Shown here in pieces: positions 23,531 through 37,059 of a stretch of DNA of 64,000 nucleotides. Each line of letters opens with the position of its first letter. Position 1 is the stretch's first letter. The stretch covers positions 22,085 to 86,084 of the forward strand of contig VSDK01000501.1 of assembly GCA_009767595.1 (NCBI GenBank), in the 5' to 3' direction. Under the pieces are notes generated by a model, which had not been told where the DNA came from, ran no database searches, and worked only from the letters and a program-made list of their open reading frames with translations. Origin of the DNA: Symbiodinium kawagutii (lineage: Eukaryota; Sar; Dinophyceae; Suessiales; Symbiodiniaceae). The position numbers were made by a program, and so were the translations under genes.

Positions 23531-23574
23531 TCTTGTCAAGTTGTCGAGTTCAAGATCCTGAAATGAAGCGCAAG

Positions 23575-26500
23575 GTGATCGAATCGGCCTTGCCCATGCC
23601 TGCCGCCACGAGCACCCAAACGGTTACATCTTCCACGATCACTCAGACAACAACTTGCACCAGCACTTCTCTGACGAGTACTTCTCTTACGAGCACTTCT
23701 CTAACTACTGCAACTCGACTGCGCAGTCCAGGAAAGCCGCATGCTTTTCAGAGACAGGGATTTTTTTTCCTTTTATTTTGGTATTTGGAATATCTGGACT
23801 TCTGGGATTGCTTTCTGCGATGGTAGAGGTGCACAAGGTGATGTTGGAGAGATTAAGAATCGCTATTTTGTGTGACAGCGGTGGTACTTAGTGCATGTTG
23901 AAGCTCTTTGAAGTGAAAAAGAAGTGGAAGAATTCTTTTACAAAACAGGTGTTTCGCACTTGGATTCCTTCTGACATCATATGTTTTCTCGTGTACAATG
24001 AGTTTTAAAGTCGCACACGTAGCCTTGGGAATCGGACCGTTGTGACACGGTCTCGGTTTAGTTTCGGCTTGCCTAGGCTTGTATCGTGTGAATTCCTCGT
24101 GTTTCAGGAAGCTGTGCTCTGTCTTTGTGAAAGTGTGCAGGTCATCGATACGACTCAAGCTACGACCACTGCGGAAAGCAACGAAGGCGGTTGGCTCGGC
24201 TGGCTTTGGCCGACAACAACAACCACAGCTGATTGGTGGTGGCCATTCGAATTGGATCAGATCTTTGGCGGCATTGAAAGATCTGATGTAGGTTGGCAGA
24301 CGTATTTGTGGTGCAGCGCAGGGTTTCTTTCATTTGCTCCGTGTTTCAGGCAGGAGAACATGAACTTGGACCTGCGCCTGTGCCCTGGCTACTGGTGCAA
24401 TTCAACTTCTGACCAATAAAGATGGTGGCTGATTGGAGAAGTATTGCTACAGTCTAAAACCATAGAGTGACAGTGACATATTGGAAATGTGATTTAAAGT
24501 TCAGGGGTCAGCTTGCAGTTCCGTTTTGGACCATGGCTGACTTGGACGAGCCACGCCAGCAGATGTTGTCATTTGTGGTTTGATTTTCGCTTTCTGTTCA
24601 TAGTTCGAAGAGTCTGTGCAAACTCCGCATGCATTGCCATGCTCGGGCCGTGGCTTGTCCTGAGGTCTCACAATAGAACCCTGACTGCGAGACATCCTCA
24701 GAATTCTACGACCACCACGACTTTGGACCTGTCTGGTCCTCCTGTGATTTACAATCACGGCAACTCTTCACCAACTAACTAGGAAAAACTCAAACAAAAG
24801 AGCTGTGTATGATAGAAGCCTAGAGCAAAAATGAACAAAATAATTTTTGTGTCGCTTTTCTTTGCAGTCCAATGGTGCGGTGGAAGTTCTCTCCTTGGTG
24901 GAAAATGTGTAGCTTCGCTGCGCAGCATCAAGGCACAAAGTCCAATTTGACGAAGCGGAAGAAGCGCAAGGAGAAGAAACACCAAAAGTCCACGGAGCCT
25001 GAGGCCGTTGAAGTGTCGAAAGTGCACAGAAAGTACCCATTAACCACCCAATCACGAGGTCTTTCATAGGTATGACCAGCTGAGATGCTACCCATCTTTT
25101 TCCTTTTTAAATTTTATGCTAGCAGGTTTTATAATTGTTTTTGATTGTTTAGGATTTCAGATTGTCAATTTCTGCACTGCTGTATCCCCACGCCAGGCGG
25201 AATCCTCCACTCGAGCCTTGGTAGCATGTCCCTTCAGAAGCCTCAGTGAACCCTTGGTAGAAGACATGATCCCTGGGGTACTGAAGCCTCAGTATTCACA
25301 TCAAGAAGGATCATGTTGATCCCTGGTCCATTTGTGAACTTATTTAGATTTGGGATTTGTCCGTATTTGTGCTGCTTGTTTTCTTTTGGTATGTCTCTTT
25401 TCTTGGTATTGTTAAAACCAGTTTTCTCTGTTTGCCTCCAAGGATATCTCGGTGGATCTTGCACTTGCAGTTGTCCCATAGACCAAGACTTTGGCCGTTG
25501 CTATCCCTTGCCCAATGACATGATCTTTGAACGGTGGCGGTACGGACAAGAGGCTGGGGCTGTGTGGTTTGCCGCGCTTTGTATGATGAGAGTCGTAGGA
25601 TTGTATCCCGCAATGATTGTCAATATGATTGTCCATAGCCAGTGTTTTTCTGGTTCAATTGCAGTTTCATACGTGAATGTCACCAAGCGGCGGGTGGGTA
25701 ATATGACAATACAAAATGGTACTCAATAGGCTACATGAACAATGAAACAGAAACGACCAACATGCTGATTTGTTGTTCATTCAGCAGATATATCACTTTG
25801 TTTGGGAGCATCAAGACTGCAGAACTCGATGTTCAAATTTGCCAGCTGAACACTTGAAACATAAGAAAGAAGATCTTTGAAGTTTGAAGGGAAAGCTTCA
25901 GTTTGCTGCCTTTGAGTGGAATCGGTAACTTCAGAAGTAGCTTAGAAGAGCCTCTCTGAAGGATTTGTAGTTTGTTTGATAAAGGAACTTAATTAGATTT
26001 GAAGGACTTGTTTGTTGAGAGAGCTTTGTGTTCGAGATTTGTTGAGTGACTTGTGCATCGTGGCTGCAAGGCCTGTGACGTCCTGGGGTCAAAGTACCTC
26101 CACAGCGAGCGAAGTTGTCCACCTGTTGGCCCCTCGACGTGAGGCTCTCGTGCCAGGGAACTTTTTCCAAATAAGTTGGGGAAAATGTTTTTCAATAGAG
26201 AATTGATGAGAATTGTGAATAGAGTATGAGAATGATCATTAGAGAATACAGTAGAAGGAGAGCAGGAGAGAGTTTGGAGAGAATTAGGAGAGGCAGCTTA
26301 GTTGCCCAAGTTGAGTCACTAGTCCTACTTTGTACAAAACCTTTTGATGTAACCAACTGAGAAGTAACGTGTAGATGAGCAGCAGCTGCTGATAGGCTTA
26401 CCGCCGGCCCGTCCAATGACTTGCGACACTTGCGACATTCCAAGATGGCAGCATTTTAACTTCTAAGGCATTGTTCAACCCTGCGAGAGCAACTCCTGGG

Positions 26501-27860
26501 CTATAGGCCCGAGAGGGGCCAGAGGATAGCAACACATGTGTTTTACTTTGCTTCAAATCGATTCCCCAAAAGTTACTTTCTGTATAATCCATGGGGAATC
26601 GAAGAGTTTGCTTTCTATTTTGATTTCTCAAATAGCACAGTACCACGCAAGCGATCCCTGCTGCAAAGCGTGCACTCGACCCCTGGTCGCAGACTTCTTT
26701 TATTTCTCTTCGTTTCTCTGCTCGAGTGTTTGCGTCCAGCAATGCGCCTACGGAATTCCTCACTTGTGCAGGTGGCTCAACTCACAATGTGTGTGGCAGG
26801 GACTTCTGGCATCAGGACGGACTGTAAGAGCCCGTCATGTAGAGGCTTCAACATGGTTCAAGTGGACTCACATCTTCAAGTAGCGAAGCCTTGGTCGAAG
26901 TTTGTTGGTTGGTACATGGGGACAAGCTCCATTGTACCATTGCGGCCTTGAGGACATGGGTGTGAACTGCACACAGCTCACGTTTTGCAAGAGCCCTCGG
27001 CTTGGAGTAAAAGAATTCCATCACACAGAATTGGGCAAGTGCAATTCACATTTTTTGATTTCAATAAATCAAATGTGTTGAATTCACATGTATTTCAAAT
27101 GTATTTCAATAAATCTGTGAATTCAATGTGTTGCATTCTCTACATTTGCGTTGTGGGTTTCACTATGTTGCACTGAGGTGAAGGGCATTCGATATGGGTG
27201 GACACTCGGAAGATCGCCACCTGCTCCTGCGACGTTGTTTGGTGGAAATGTGCCGCGACGAAAACGTTCCAAGCTCCATTCCGAAGAAGTCATGTCACCT
27301 TGATCTCGATGGCTTCGCTTTTCAAAAGCATCAGATAAATTCAATTGAGCTCCTTGACCTTGCATCGCTTGAACCTTTGCCCCACCTTTGAGGCACCTAT
27401 GATTCTGAAGCTTGTGATGCAAACGCTGGATGCCTCAGAGGGTGTACAGTGCCATTGGATTGGCTTGAGCTGCTTCAGCTGCCGGAGCTCTACCTAGGAC
27501 ACCTACTACACTCTAGGCCCCTCTGAGCTTGCGAAAGATCTTCTGCGTGACTGGTCACCACCGCTTCAAAAGCCATCGTCGAGAGTTCCTTGACCGAAAG
27601 CACTATGAGGTGACCTTTCGGTGTTTTTAGACGAAGCGATTCTTAGCTATCATGGTATTAGCAACTACTTGACACAAGGGATGTTTGGTACAACATGAGA
27701 ACATCTTCTTTGTAGAATGAGGTTTCCTACAGCTTCATCGCTGCTGTGGCTCTGCTTGTTGTCTTTTCGGTGCTTGCAGTGCGAGCAGTATTTCGGCGAT
27801 CAGCTGCCACTTGGCAACTTAGGGCAGCGACCTCCGGGGAGTCTTCAGAATCTATTGAAT
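23575..27860 (+). CDS. Probable C-terminal exons of the beta-lactamase-like gene: Thr-rich, Cys-rich and membrane parts
   Basis: Downstream exon-like blocks on the same strand are: 23575-about 23720, a Ser/Thr-rich linker (TSTSLTSTSLT repeats); 24141-about 24290, with TTTTTADWWWPFELDQIF; 25443-about 25600, with a CTCSC...DQDFGRCY pattern; two Cys-rich bits at about 26630-26690 (SDPCCKACTRP) and 26740-26810 (QCAYGIPHLC); and about 27735-27860, a hydrophobic segment (AAVALLVVFSVLAVRAVF) followed by basic residues, which looks like a membrane anchor with a short cytoplasmic tail. I infer that these belong to the upstream gene because similar hydrolase-linker-Cys-rich-membrane layouts occur in dinoflagellate proteins that I recall; phase was not traced across all junctions. 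They could also be separate genes. Confidence 0.4.
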
Positions 27861-28799
27861 TCAACAATCTGTTGATCTCTATTTTTTGCAATAGATTTTA
27901 TAATAGAATTTTTCTGATTTTGAATTCAATTTTTTGAATTCAATTGCTATGTTCGTTGAGTCACCCGTGGACCCCGCAGCCACACATTGGCCTTGAGGTG
28001 CAGAGCGACGCCACGGACTATCAGCGCTTGACTTGACATTTGCCGCAGTGAACAGCGCTGCACGGCCGCTGGAAAAGATCTGGAAGATCCTGGAAGGCTT
28101 CCTTTTCCCCATTCTTTTTATATCTTGTTTTATATCTTTTTTTAGATATCTTTTTCCCTTTGTAGGTCTTCCTTATCCTTCCTTGTTTTTCGATGGCCAA
28201 GGGAGTGATGAAATATTCTGTTTGCTCTGGTGCGAATGTTCCACAGAGTTGCGAATGGTCAATGACGAACTGTTCTTCGACTTCTGCGCTTATCTGCTCC
28301 AGGTGTATGACAGGTTCATGAAACAAATGTGCAAGTTTTTGACAAATCAGAGACTAGACTCTAGACATGATCCGAAATGCGTGCAGCTGCATAGAAATTA
28401 CCCAGCAATGAGAATTGAGACAGTGTGAAGTGTGGAGTATTCGCTTTGTAGACCAAAAAGACAAGGCCACTGGACAACCATGGCATGGCAGCCATGGTCA
28501 TTGGAGCCCTTGGTTCTTTCATAGCATCATAGAGCTACCTTGTCCTCGATGCTTTCGCACACAGCCAGGCAGCACACGGGTCACCATCTTTTGTCATTTT
28601 GATGGCAATCTTCTCTAATGAAAGTGAACATATTTGGAAATAGACTGCTCTAAATATTGGTCAGTTGATGCTCTTTGAGCACGAGACTGATTGGGCACCC
28701 TGCAAGATAAGACAAGAATCTACACCATTGTGCACGTTTGCAGGAATGGAGGCACGGCAGCACCAAGTGCCTTGACAGAAGAAATTCATGGGTACCCAC

Positions 28800-29340
28800 A
28801 GACGCCTGTGGGGGGAGTAGATCTGATGTGATCTGACTGGTGTGTTCGTTTAGTGTTTCTTGTTTGACCCTCTGGCACGGCTGGACGTTAAACGAATGCT
28901 TGCTCCTCACGTCCTTGGTCAAAGCCTGACAAGCAACATTCAGGAAGCTCAGAACACCTTCACCATCCGTAGTTGCTTTCTTTGTTGCGTTGTCTGGGTT
29001 ACTGTTGTTCTTTGTTGTTGGTCTTGTTCTTGTTGTTCTTGTTTTTTCTCTATCTCTTTCTTGGTCTTTTCTTTTAATTTCTTTTCTAATATCTTTCTTC
29101 TTCTTCTTCTTCTTCTTCTTTCTCTTGTAGTAGTCATCACTATCGAAGATTTGATCCATTGGGGCCTCTGCCTCCAAGGCCAGACGTGTCGTGGAGTATC
29201 ATCAGAATCACATTGCTGCCATCGGCTCAGTTGCATCCTTCGAAGTCTCCAACACCTGGAGCTGAGAATGTAACCGCTCCAGCAGTGCATCCAAAATCTC
29301 TTCCTCAGTGCTTTCAAATTCAATTGGCACGTAGCTAATT
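28800..29340 (-). CDS. Exon-like minus-strand block, Lys-rich protein of unknown function
   Basis: Reading down the minus strand, 29337-29212 encodes an acidic helical stretch (STEEEILDALLERLHSQLQ). After a short gap with a frame change, 29177-about 28850 encodes PMDQIFDSDDYYKR, a poly-Lys run, a charged KEIKRKDQERDREK segment and a less biased tail (GEGVLSFLNVACQAL). The poly-Lys run is the antisense of a (CTT)n microsatellite. This block is on the opposite strand to its neighbours. It could be a small unrelated gene, a pseudogene or chance open sequence. Confidence 0.35.
29096..29124. repeat. (CTT)n microsatellite
   Basis: About nine CTT units in a pyrimidine-rich stretch. Confidence 0.9.
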
Positions 29341-29777
29341 CTTTATAACCTGCTGAAGAATGACATATGCGATATGACTCTGGTTTGCCGTCCAGGATCA
29401 TCTCATCCGCTGTGAGAGGAGTGAAGGCTCGCGTTGGGTGTCTTTGAGTTTATGAGTTTCAGAGTTGACTTTGAACCTCGCAGCCAAGAGATATTGCCTT
29501 AGGCAATGAGAGGCCATTTCGGCATACCTTGTCCACCAGCCACTTGACGCTAACAAGTTCCGTGGCAGATTGCTTGCGACTTTGAGAGAATCCGAGAGAA
29601 AGGTAGAGAAAGGCTAGAGAAGTAAACTCCTTCATAAGGTAGAGAATCCATACTTAGTACTTCTTACTTACTTAATAAGTAAAACTAGGTAGAGAATCCC
29701 TTAGTACTCCTTACTTACTGAAAAAGGGATCCTTACTTGAGAAACTTGGACTTTTCGAGTTCCACTCTCCGACCAAG

Positions 29778-31560
29778 GTGTGGATCCACCGAAGAGGCGC
29801 CTGGACAAAAACCAGGAGCGGCAGACCTGGTTGGTGAGGCTGAAAGGTGCTGTGAGTCATACAGTGAACAGATTAGTAAACATCCAAAGATAAACAGATT
29901 AGTAAAGAATCTAGCAGAATGGTCTTCTTAGTGGTCTTTTCGGGGATGTTCTCCCGTTTATGCGGTTGGTATAGGCCAATCCATATGAAATGGTCAATTC
30001 CTTCTTCCTTAGTGACAGATGTCCCCAATGTTGGGCACCGCAGATGAGGGTTCTCCCTAGTGACCTTTTACTCGTGGAGAATGGAAATCAGAAGAATGAA
30101 ACTCCTTGCCGAATCTTGTGTTCATTGCGGGAAGTGGATATTGCCACTGTCCCTGCCGGGAGACCTGCTCTTTCATTGTGGCCTTTTTTCCAAAGGGAAC
30201 TTCTGCTCTTCATCCTTCATCTTCATCTTTATTTTCTTTTTCATTTTCATTTTCATCTTGACATACTTGAAGATCTTCATTGTTCTTCTCATCCTCTTCA
30301 TCCTCCATCTTCATCTTCAATCATCTTCATTGTTCTTCATCCTTCATCTTCGTCATCTCGTCAGGACTTCTTGGTGGAGACACACGTCCCACCGCGGCCC
30401 GGACCACTGAGCGTGAAACCGCGCATGGTGAAGCCCTTGCTGCGACTGCGGCGACCAGGTGGATGTCCTGTGCAGAGGATTTCAGCTCTTTTCACTTCAT
30501 CATTTCAGAATCTTCTCATTCTATTTCATGATTTTCATTCTTTTCATTCTTTTCATTTTTGGTATTTTTCTTCGATTTCATTCTTCTTCTTGTTCTTGGG
30601 AACGGGGAACATGATTTTATCATACTTTGTCCGTGCCAGAAGTCAAAACTAAATCCGAAGCAGCACTGTGGACACTCTCTGGATGCCTTGGAGGTGGCTT
30701 GAGTAGCGAGAGATCCTCGATCTTGGGCCCGAGCCTTGAGATCCACCACACATTTTGGGCTCGCGTGTCTTATACAGAGACTACATGTCTTACTAGACTT
30801 GCCTCTTGCTCGTACAGTGAGCAATTTCTTGTACTTGCACCATACGATTTGCTGGAGTGACTTGTACATTGTCACGTTCTTTCTTACGTTCTTTATTCAT
30901 CTTTATTCTGCTGTTGTAAATTTCTCCTTTTTTTGAAATATTTACAATTCTTATTCTATATTCACCTTTCTCTTATTTATCTTGTTCTTTATTCTCCTCC
31001 TCTTTTCCATATCTTCTTTCTTTTGCAGATATATATCTTCTTTTCTACAATAGATGATATTCATTCTTTATTTGTTTCTCCTCTTTTTTCTTACTCTTAA
31101 TTTTCTCTTTTTATTCATTCTTTCATTTGTTTCTCCTCTCTTTTCTTCGCTTTTCTCCGGTGCCAGGTGAACCAGCCACCGCGCGGCAGAAGGCTCTGGT
31201 CTCTCCGCGGCTGCCACCGCTGGTCTATGAAGGCGAGCACTGCCCCGAAACCGTCACCAACCAGGAAACGGCAAAATCTTGGTGTGATTCTGCTCATTGG
31301 GATCCAACTATTTTGGTTGGAATTCATGTGATTATTCTCTTTCTAATTCTTTTCCTCATTCTTCTGATTCCAATTCTGTGTTCTCATTTCTCGTCCAATT
31401 CTTGGGATCCCAGAAACTGTTGGAGGCATCGATCGGTCCTTGGTTGGAAAGCGGCTGCCGACCGCCTGGTTTGCTGACCCTCCCGGTCCAAAGTTGCTGG
31501 GGCTTGAAAGGCGACATGACGCTGAGTTGCAAGCGAAGAGACATCTTAGTTTACGGAGAA
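29778..31560 (+). CDS. Unrecognised gene: GC-rich exon islands in pyrimidine-rich DNA
   Basis: Short GC-rich blocks with coding character stand out from T/C-rich surroundings: 29778-29846 (DPPKRRLDKNQERQTWL, ending in AAAG before GT), 30365-30458 (two frames are plausible; the phase carried over from the previous block favours the frame with RPTAARTTERETAHGEA), about 30640-30740, about 31169-31275 (ARQKALVSPRLPPLVYEG, starting after CCAG) and about 31415-31550 (PTAWFADPPGPKLLGLE). The pyrimidine-rich tracts between them suit introns. I do not recognise the protein. Exon boundaries at 30.6 and 31.4 kb are unresolved. Confidence 0.4.
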
Positions 31561-33364
31561 GTTTTCTCTCCTTTTCTTTCCTTCTTCCTCTTCTTCTTTT
31601 AAGTTTTCCTCTCTTTAGACCTAAGTCTCCTCTTTTCTCATTTTCCTGTGATGCGTTTCGGGTTTCTTCTTTTTTTCCTTCCTTCTTCGTTTCTTCTGCA
31701 GTCTCTTTCTATTTGTAATTGCGTTTGCGTTTCCGGTGTCTGATGCAGGCTAGGCTTTGGGCAAGTCATCCTGTGATCCTGTCCCGTTGTGGAAAGCTGT
31801 TCGCAGGTCAGAAAGCATCCACGAGGCCAGGAAAGAGGGGGAGCTTGGGTGAGGACAAGAACTGAGAACAAACAGAAACAGAACTGGTCAAGTCCAAAAA
31901 AGTTCAAAGCTTGAACTATTCATTTTGTCTTGTCATTTTGCCACCTACAGGAGATACAAGAGCCTTCTGCAGATGAGGCGTGAAACTCAGAGAACATCGC
32001 CATCCACATGGCAAGCTGTTTGGTGATGGGGACTTTCTTTTCACACGGAAAGGCCTACAGAGAAGAAGTTGAGGAGCCTTCGGCATCCTCGCAGGCAGAG
32101 CAGAATGCCTACGACTGGAAGTTTAGGGTGACGAGATCGGACTAATCTAAGTATCGCCACATCAGGCAAGCCATCCCAAGCTATTTGGAGAATGTTGACT
32201 TTATTTTGGCATATGTGGTGATTGTTGACTAAGACAAACGCCGTCAGAATTCCATCTGCTGCGATTCTTGCCATTCTTGTCATCGGCTCGAATCTTTCCT
32301 CCAGGATTCTTGTCTCCGTGATCAGTGATGATGATGATGATGATGATGATGATGCTGCGATGATGTGGTCGTGGTGTCAATGATGATCACCGAAGCCCGG
32401 GTCTGCGCAGTGCATAGTTGCACCGTGTCATGTTCCTAGGCGCAGAATCAGAATGGACATGGAAGCTCCAAAGTTTCGGTCCAGCCAGAGAAGCAAGAGG
32501 CACGATGCAACCAGAGCTGCGAAGTGAATTAGCACTGCATTCTGCAGCAGTGCTGAATTTGGAGTATTTTTTGTTGGAGTTGAATTTGATTTGCTTTTTG
32601 AGTGGATTTTTTGAACCGAAGTAATTGCTCTTTTTGATTTACTGGGTTTGATCTTTGTGCACCTTGCAGGAGGCTTTCGATCCCCCTTTGCGAGCTAAAG
32701 GCGAGAATGGAGCTCCTCATCTCTCCGAAATGTCTCACTTGTCAAGGTCTTGCTTTCCAGTGCCAAGTAATGACCAACAGCTTGGATAGGGGTTGACAAT
32801 AAGGAGTTGCAACAGACACCTTTATTTTCTGTTCCTTGTCAAGACATGAACTTTCTGTTGACCAGGCTTGTATCACTTCCCGGACTTCCGGACCGAATGG
32901 CGAGCATGTGAAGTGCCCTGGGACTTAAGTAGCCACTTCTACAAGAATATCAATGCTTTGTCGATCTCTTCAACTCATTCGACTCACCAAGGCCCCATTA
33001 AAACTCATTGCAACCATGCATCATTGAGCTAACCTTGAGTTGTTGGTCATCACCGTCTTGATGCCAAAAGCTGATGCGAATCAATCTTTTGATTCCAGCA
33101 GTGTTTGCTCGAAGAAGCTGCTGCTAGGGCTGCACAGGGTATGGCTGGTTCGGAAATGCTCCCGTCGCGCACATACAACATCACATCCCATACTATGGTC
33201 CAATGCCTGAAAGATTGACAGAGTGGATTCGCAGAACTCATTTTCAGAAAAACATCCTTTTCTTTGGATAGCAAACTCTGAGGTACTTGCTTATTATCAT
33301 ACTGAAGAGCAGTTGCTTGGCCCAAGTCAAGACTCATCTTGAAGTTGATTCGGAGCAGCCTATG
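31561..33364. other. No confident gene; (ATG)n microsatellite
   Basis: A (GAT/ATG)n run of about nine units lies at 32325-32354. A minus-strand open stretch at 33337-33050 (with SLLSKEKDVFLKMSSANPL) has some protein character but no known motif or verified splice site. Confidence 0.4.
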
Positions 33365-33596
33365 GGTTTCAATCTACCTGTATAGAAACGCGTAGCGTGT
33401 GTGCAGCATGTTGTGTTTATCATTTTGCACTTGTTTGCACTTGTTTTCACTTGTCATTTGATGTAGATTTGATGTAGATTTGATGTAGATTTGATGTAGA
33501 TTTGGTTTCAATCTACCTGTATAGAAACGCGTAGCGTGTGTGCAGCATGTTGTGTTTATCATTTTGCACTTGTTTGCACTTGTTTTCACTTGTCAT
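33365..33596. repeat. 139-bp direct duplication nested with the 11-bp array
   Basis: A segment starting GGTTTCAATCTACCTG at 33365 and ending in about five copies of the 11-bp unit is repeated, nearly or fully identically, at 33504, where its tail runs straight into the large array. It includes TTTGCACTTGTTTGCACTTG, itself a short repeat. Confidence 0.95.
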
Positions 33597-36500
33597 TTGA
33601 TGTAGATTTGATGTAGATTTGATGTAGATTTGATGTAGATTTGATGTAGATTTGATGTAGATTTGATGTAGATTTGATGTAGATTTGATGTAGATTTGAT
33701 GTAGATTTGATGTAGATTTGATGTAGATTTGATGTAGATTTGATGTAGATTTGATGTAGATTTGATGTAGATTTGATGTAGATTTGATGTAGATTTGATG
33801 TAGATTTGATGTAGATTTGATGTAGATTTGATGTAGATTTGATGTAGATTTGATGTAGATTTGATGTAGATTTGATGTAGATTTGATGTAGATTTGATGT
33901 AGATTTGATGTAGATTTGATGTAGATTTGATGTAGATTTGATGTAGATTTGATGTAGATTTGATGTAGATTTGATGTAGATTTGATGTAGATTTGATGTA
34001 GATTTGATGTAGATTTGATGTAGATTTGATGTAGATTTGATGTAGATTTGATGTAGATTTGATGTAGATTTGATGTAGATTTGATGTAGATTTGATGTAG
34101 ATTTGATGTAGATTTGATGTAGATTTGATGTAGATTTGATGTAGATTTGATGTAGATTTGATGTAGATTTGATGTAGATTTGATGTAGATTTGATGTAGA
34201 TTTGATGTAGATTTGATGTAGATTTGATGTAGATTTGATGTAGATTTGATGTAGATTTGATGTAGATTTGATGTAGATTTGATGTAGATTTGATGTAGAT
34301 TTGATGTAGATTTGATGTAGATTTGATGTAGATTTGATGTAGATTTGATGTAGATTTGATGTAGATTTGATGTAGATTTGATGTAGATTTGATGTAGATT
34401 TGATGTAGATTTGATGTAGATTTGATGTAGATTTGATGTAGATTTGATGTAGATTTGATGTAGATTTGATGTAGATTTGATGTAGATTTGATGTAGATTT
34501 GATGTAGATTTGATGTAGATTTGATGTAGATTTGATGTAGATTTGATGTAGATTTGATGTAGATTTGATGTAGATTTGATGTAGATTTGATGTAGATTTG
34601 ATGTAGATTTGATGTAGATTTGATGTAGATTTGATGTAGATTTGATGTAGATTTGATGTAGATTTGATGTAGATTTGATGTAGATTTGATGTAGATTTGA
34701 TGTAGATTTGATGTAGATTTGATGTAGATTTGATGTAGATTTGATGTAGATTTGATGTAGATTTGATGTAGATTTGATGTAGATTTGATGTAGATTTGAT
34801 GTAGATTTGATGTAGATTTGATGTAGATTTGATGTAGATTTGATGTAGATTTGATGTAGATTTGATGTAGATTTGATGTAGATTTGATGTAGATTTGATG
34901 TAGATTTGATGTAGATTTGATGTAGATTTGATGTAGATTTGATGTAGATTTGATGTAGATTTGATGTAGATTTGATGTAGATTTGATGTAGATTTGATGT
35001 AGATTTGATGTAGATTTGATGTAGATTTGATGTAGATTTGATGTAGATTTGATGTAGATTTGATGTAGATTTGATGTAGATTTGATGTAGATTTGATGTA
35101 GATTTGATGTAGATTTGATGTAGATTTGATGTAGATTTGATGTAGATTTGATGTAGATTTGATGTAGATTTGATGTAGATTTGATGTAGATTTGATGTAG
35201 ATTTGATGTAGATTTGATGTAGATTTGATGTAGATTTGATGTAGATTTGATGTAGATTTGATGTAGATTTGATGTAGATTTGATGTAGATTTGATGTAGA
35301 TTTGATGTAGATTTGATGTAGATTTGATGTAGATTTGATGTAGATTTGATGTAGATTTGATGTAGATTTGATGTAGATTTGATGTAGATTTGATGTAGAT
35401 TTGATGTAGATTTGATGTAGATTTGATGTAGATTTGATGTAGATTTGATGTAGATTTGATGTAGATTTGATGTAGATTTGATGTAGATTTGATGTAGATT
35501 TGATGTAGATTTGATGTAGATTTGATGTAGATTTGATGTAGATTTGATGTAGATTTGATGTAGATTTGATGTAGATTTGATGTAGATTTGATGTAGATTT
35601 GATGTAGATTTGATGTAGATTTGATGTAGATTTGATGTAGATTTGATGTAGATTTGATGTAGATTTGATGTAGATTTGATGTAGATTTGATGTAGATTTG
35701 ATGTAGATTTGATGTAGATTTGATGTAGATTTGATGTAGATTTGATGTAGATTTGATGTAGATTTGATGTAGATTTGATGTAGATTTGATGTAGATTTGA
35801 TGTAGATTTGATGTAGATTTGATGTAGATTTGATGTAGATTTGATGTAGATTTGATGTAGATTTGATGTAGATTTGATGTAGATTTGATGTAGATTTGAT
35901 GTAGATTTGATGTAGATTTGATGTAGATTTGATGTAGATTTGATGTAGATTTGATGTAGATTTGATGTAGATTTGATGTAGATTTGATGTAGATTTGATG
36001 TAGATTTGATGTAGATTTGATGTAGATTTGATGTAGATTTGATGTAGATTTGATGTAGATTTGATGTAGATTTGATGTAGATTTGATGTAGATTTGATGT
36101 AGATTTGATGTAGATTTGATGTAGATTTGATGTAGATTTGATGTAGATTTGATGTAGATTTGATGTAGATTTGATGTAGATTTGATGTAGATTTGATGTA
36201 GATTTGATGTAGATTTGATGTAGATTTGATGTAGATTTGATGTAGATTTGATGTAGATTTGATGTAGATTTGATGTAGATTTGATGTAGATTTGATGTAG
36301 ATTTGATGTAGATTTGATGTAGATTTGATGTAGATTTGATGTAGATTTGATGTAGATTTGATGTAGATTTGATGTAGATTTGATGTAGATTTGATGTAGA
36401 TTTGATGTAGATTTGATGTAGATTTGATGTAGATTTGATGTAGATTTGATGTAGATTTGATGTAGATTTGATGTAGATTTGATGTAGATTTGATGTAGAT

Positions 36501-37059
36501 TTGATGTAGATTTGATGTAGATTTGATGTAGATTTGATGTAGATTTGATGTAGATTTGATGTAGATTTGATGTAGATTTGATGTAGATTTGATGTAGATT
36601 TGATGTAGATTTGATGTAGATTTGATGTAGATTTGATGTAGATTTGATGTAGATTTGATGTAGATTTGATGTAGATTTGATGTAGATTTGATGTAGATTT
36701 GATGTAGATTTGATGTAGATTTGATGTAGATTTGATGTAGATTTGATGTAGATTTGATGTAGATTTGATGTAGATTTGATGTAGATTTGATGTAGATTTG
36801 ATGTAGATTTGATGTAGATTTGATGTAGATTTGATGTAGATTTGATGTAGATTTGATGTAGATTTGATGTAGATTTGATGTAGATTTGATGTAGATTTGA
36901 TGTAGATTTGATGTAGATTTGATGTAGATTTGATGTAGATTTGATGTAGATTTGATGTAGATTTGATGTAGATTTGATGTAGATTTGATGTAGATTTGAT
37001 GTAGATTTGATGTAGATTTGATGTAGATTTGATGTAGATTTGATGTAGATTTGATGTAG
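33597..37059. repeat. 3.46-kb homogeneous array of an 11-bp unit (about 315 copies)
   Basis: The unit TTGATGTAGAT repeats without any variant that I could see from 33597 to 37059. Because 11 is not a multiple of 3, each strand reads the same 11-residue cycle in all three frames. The plus strand has stops (TGA, TAG), while the minus strand has none, so it shows one open frame of more than 1,200 codons with an IYIKSTSNLHQ cycle. That frame is a property of the repeat, not evidence of a gene. The array lies between the exon islands at 29.8-31.6 and 37.6-38.3 kb and may sit in an intron. The number of copies depends on the assembly. Confidence 0.97.
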
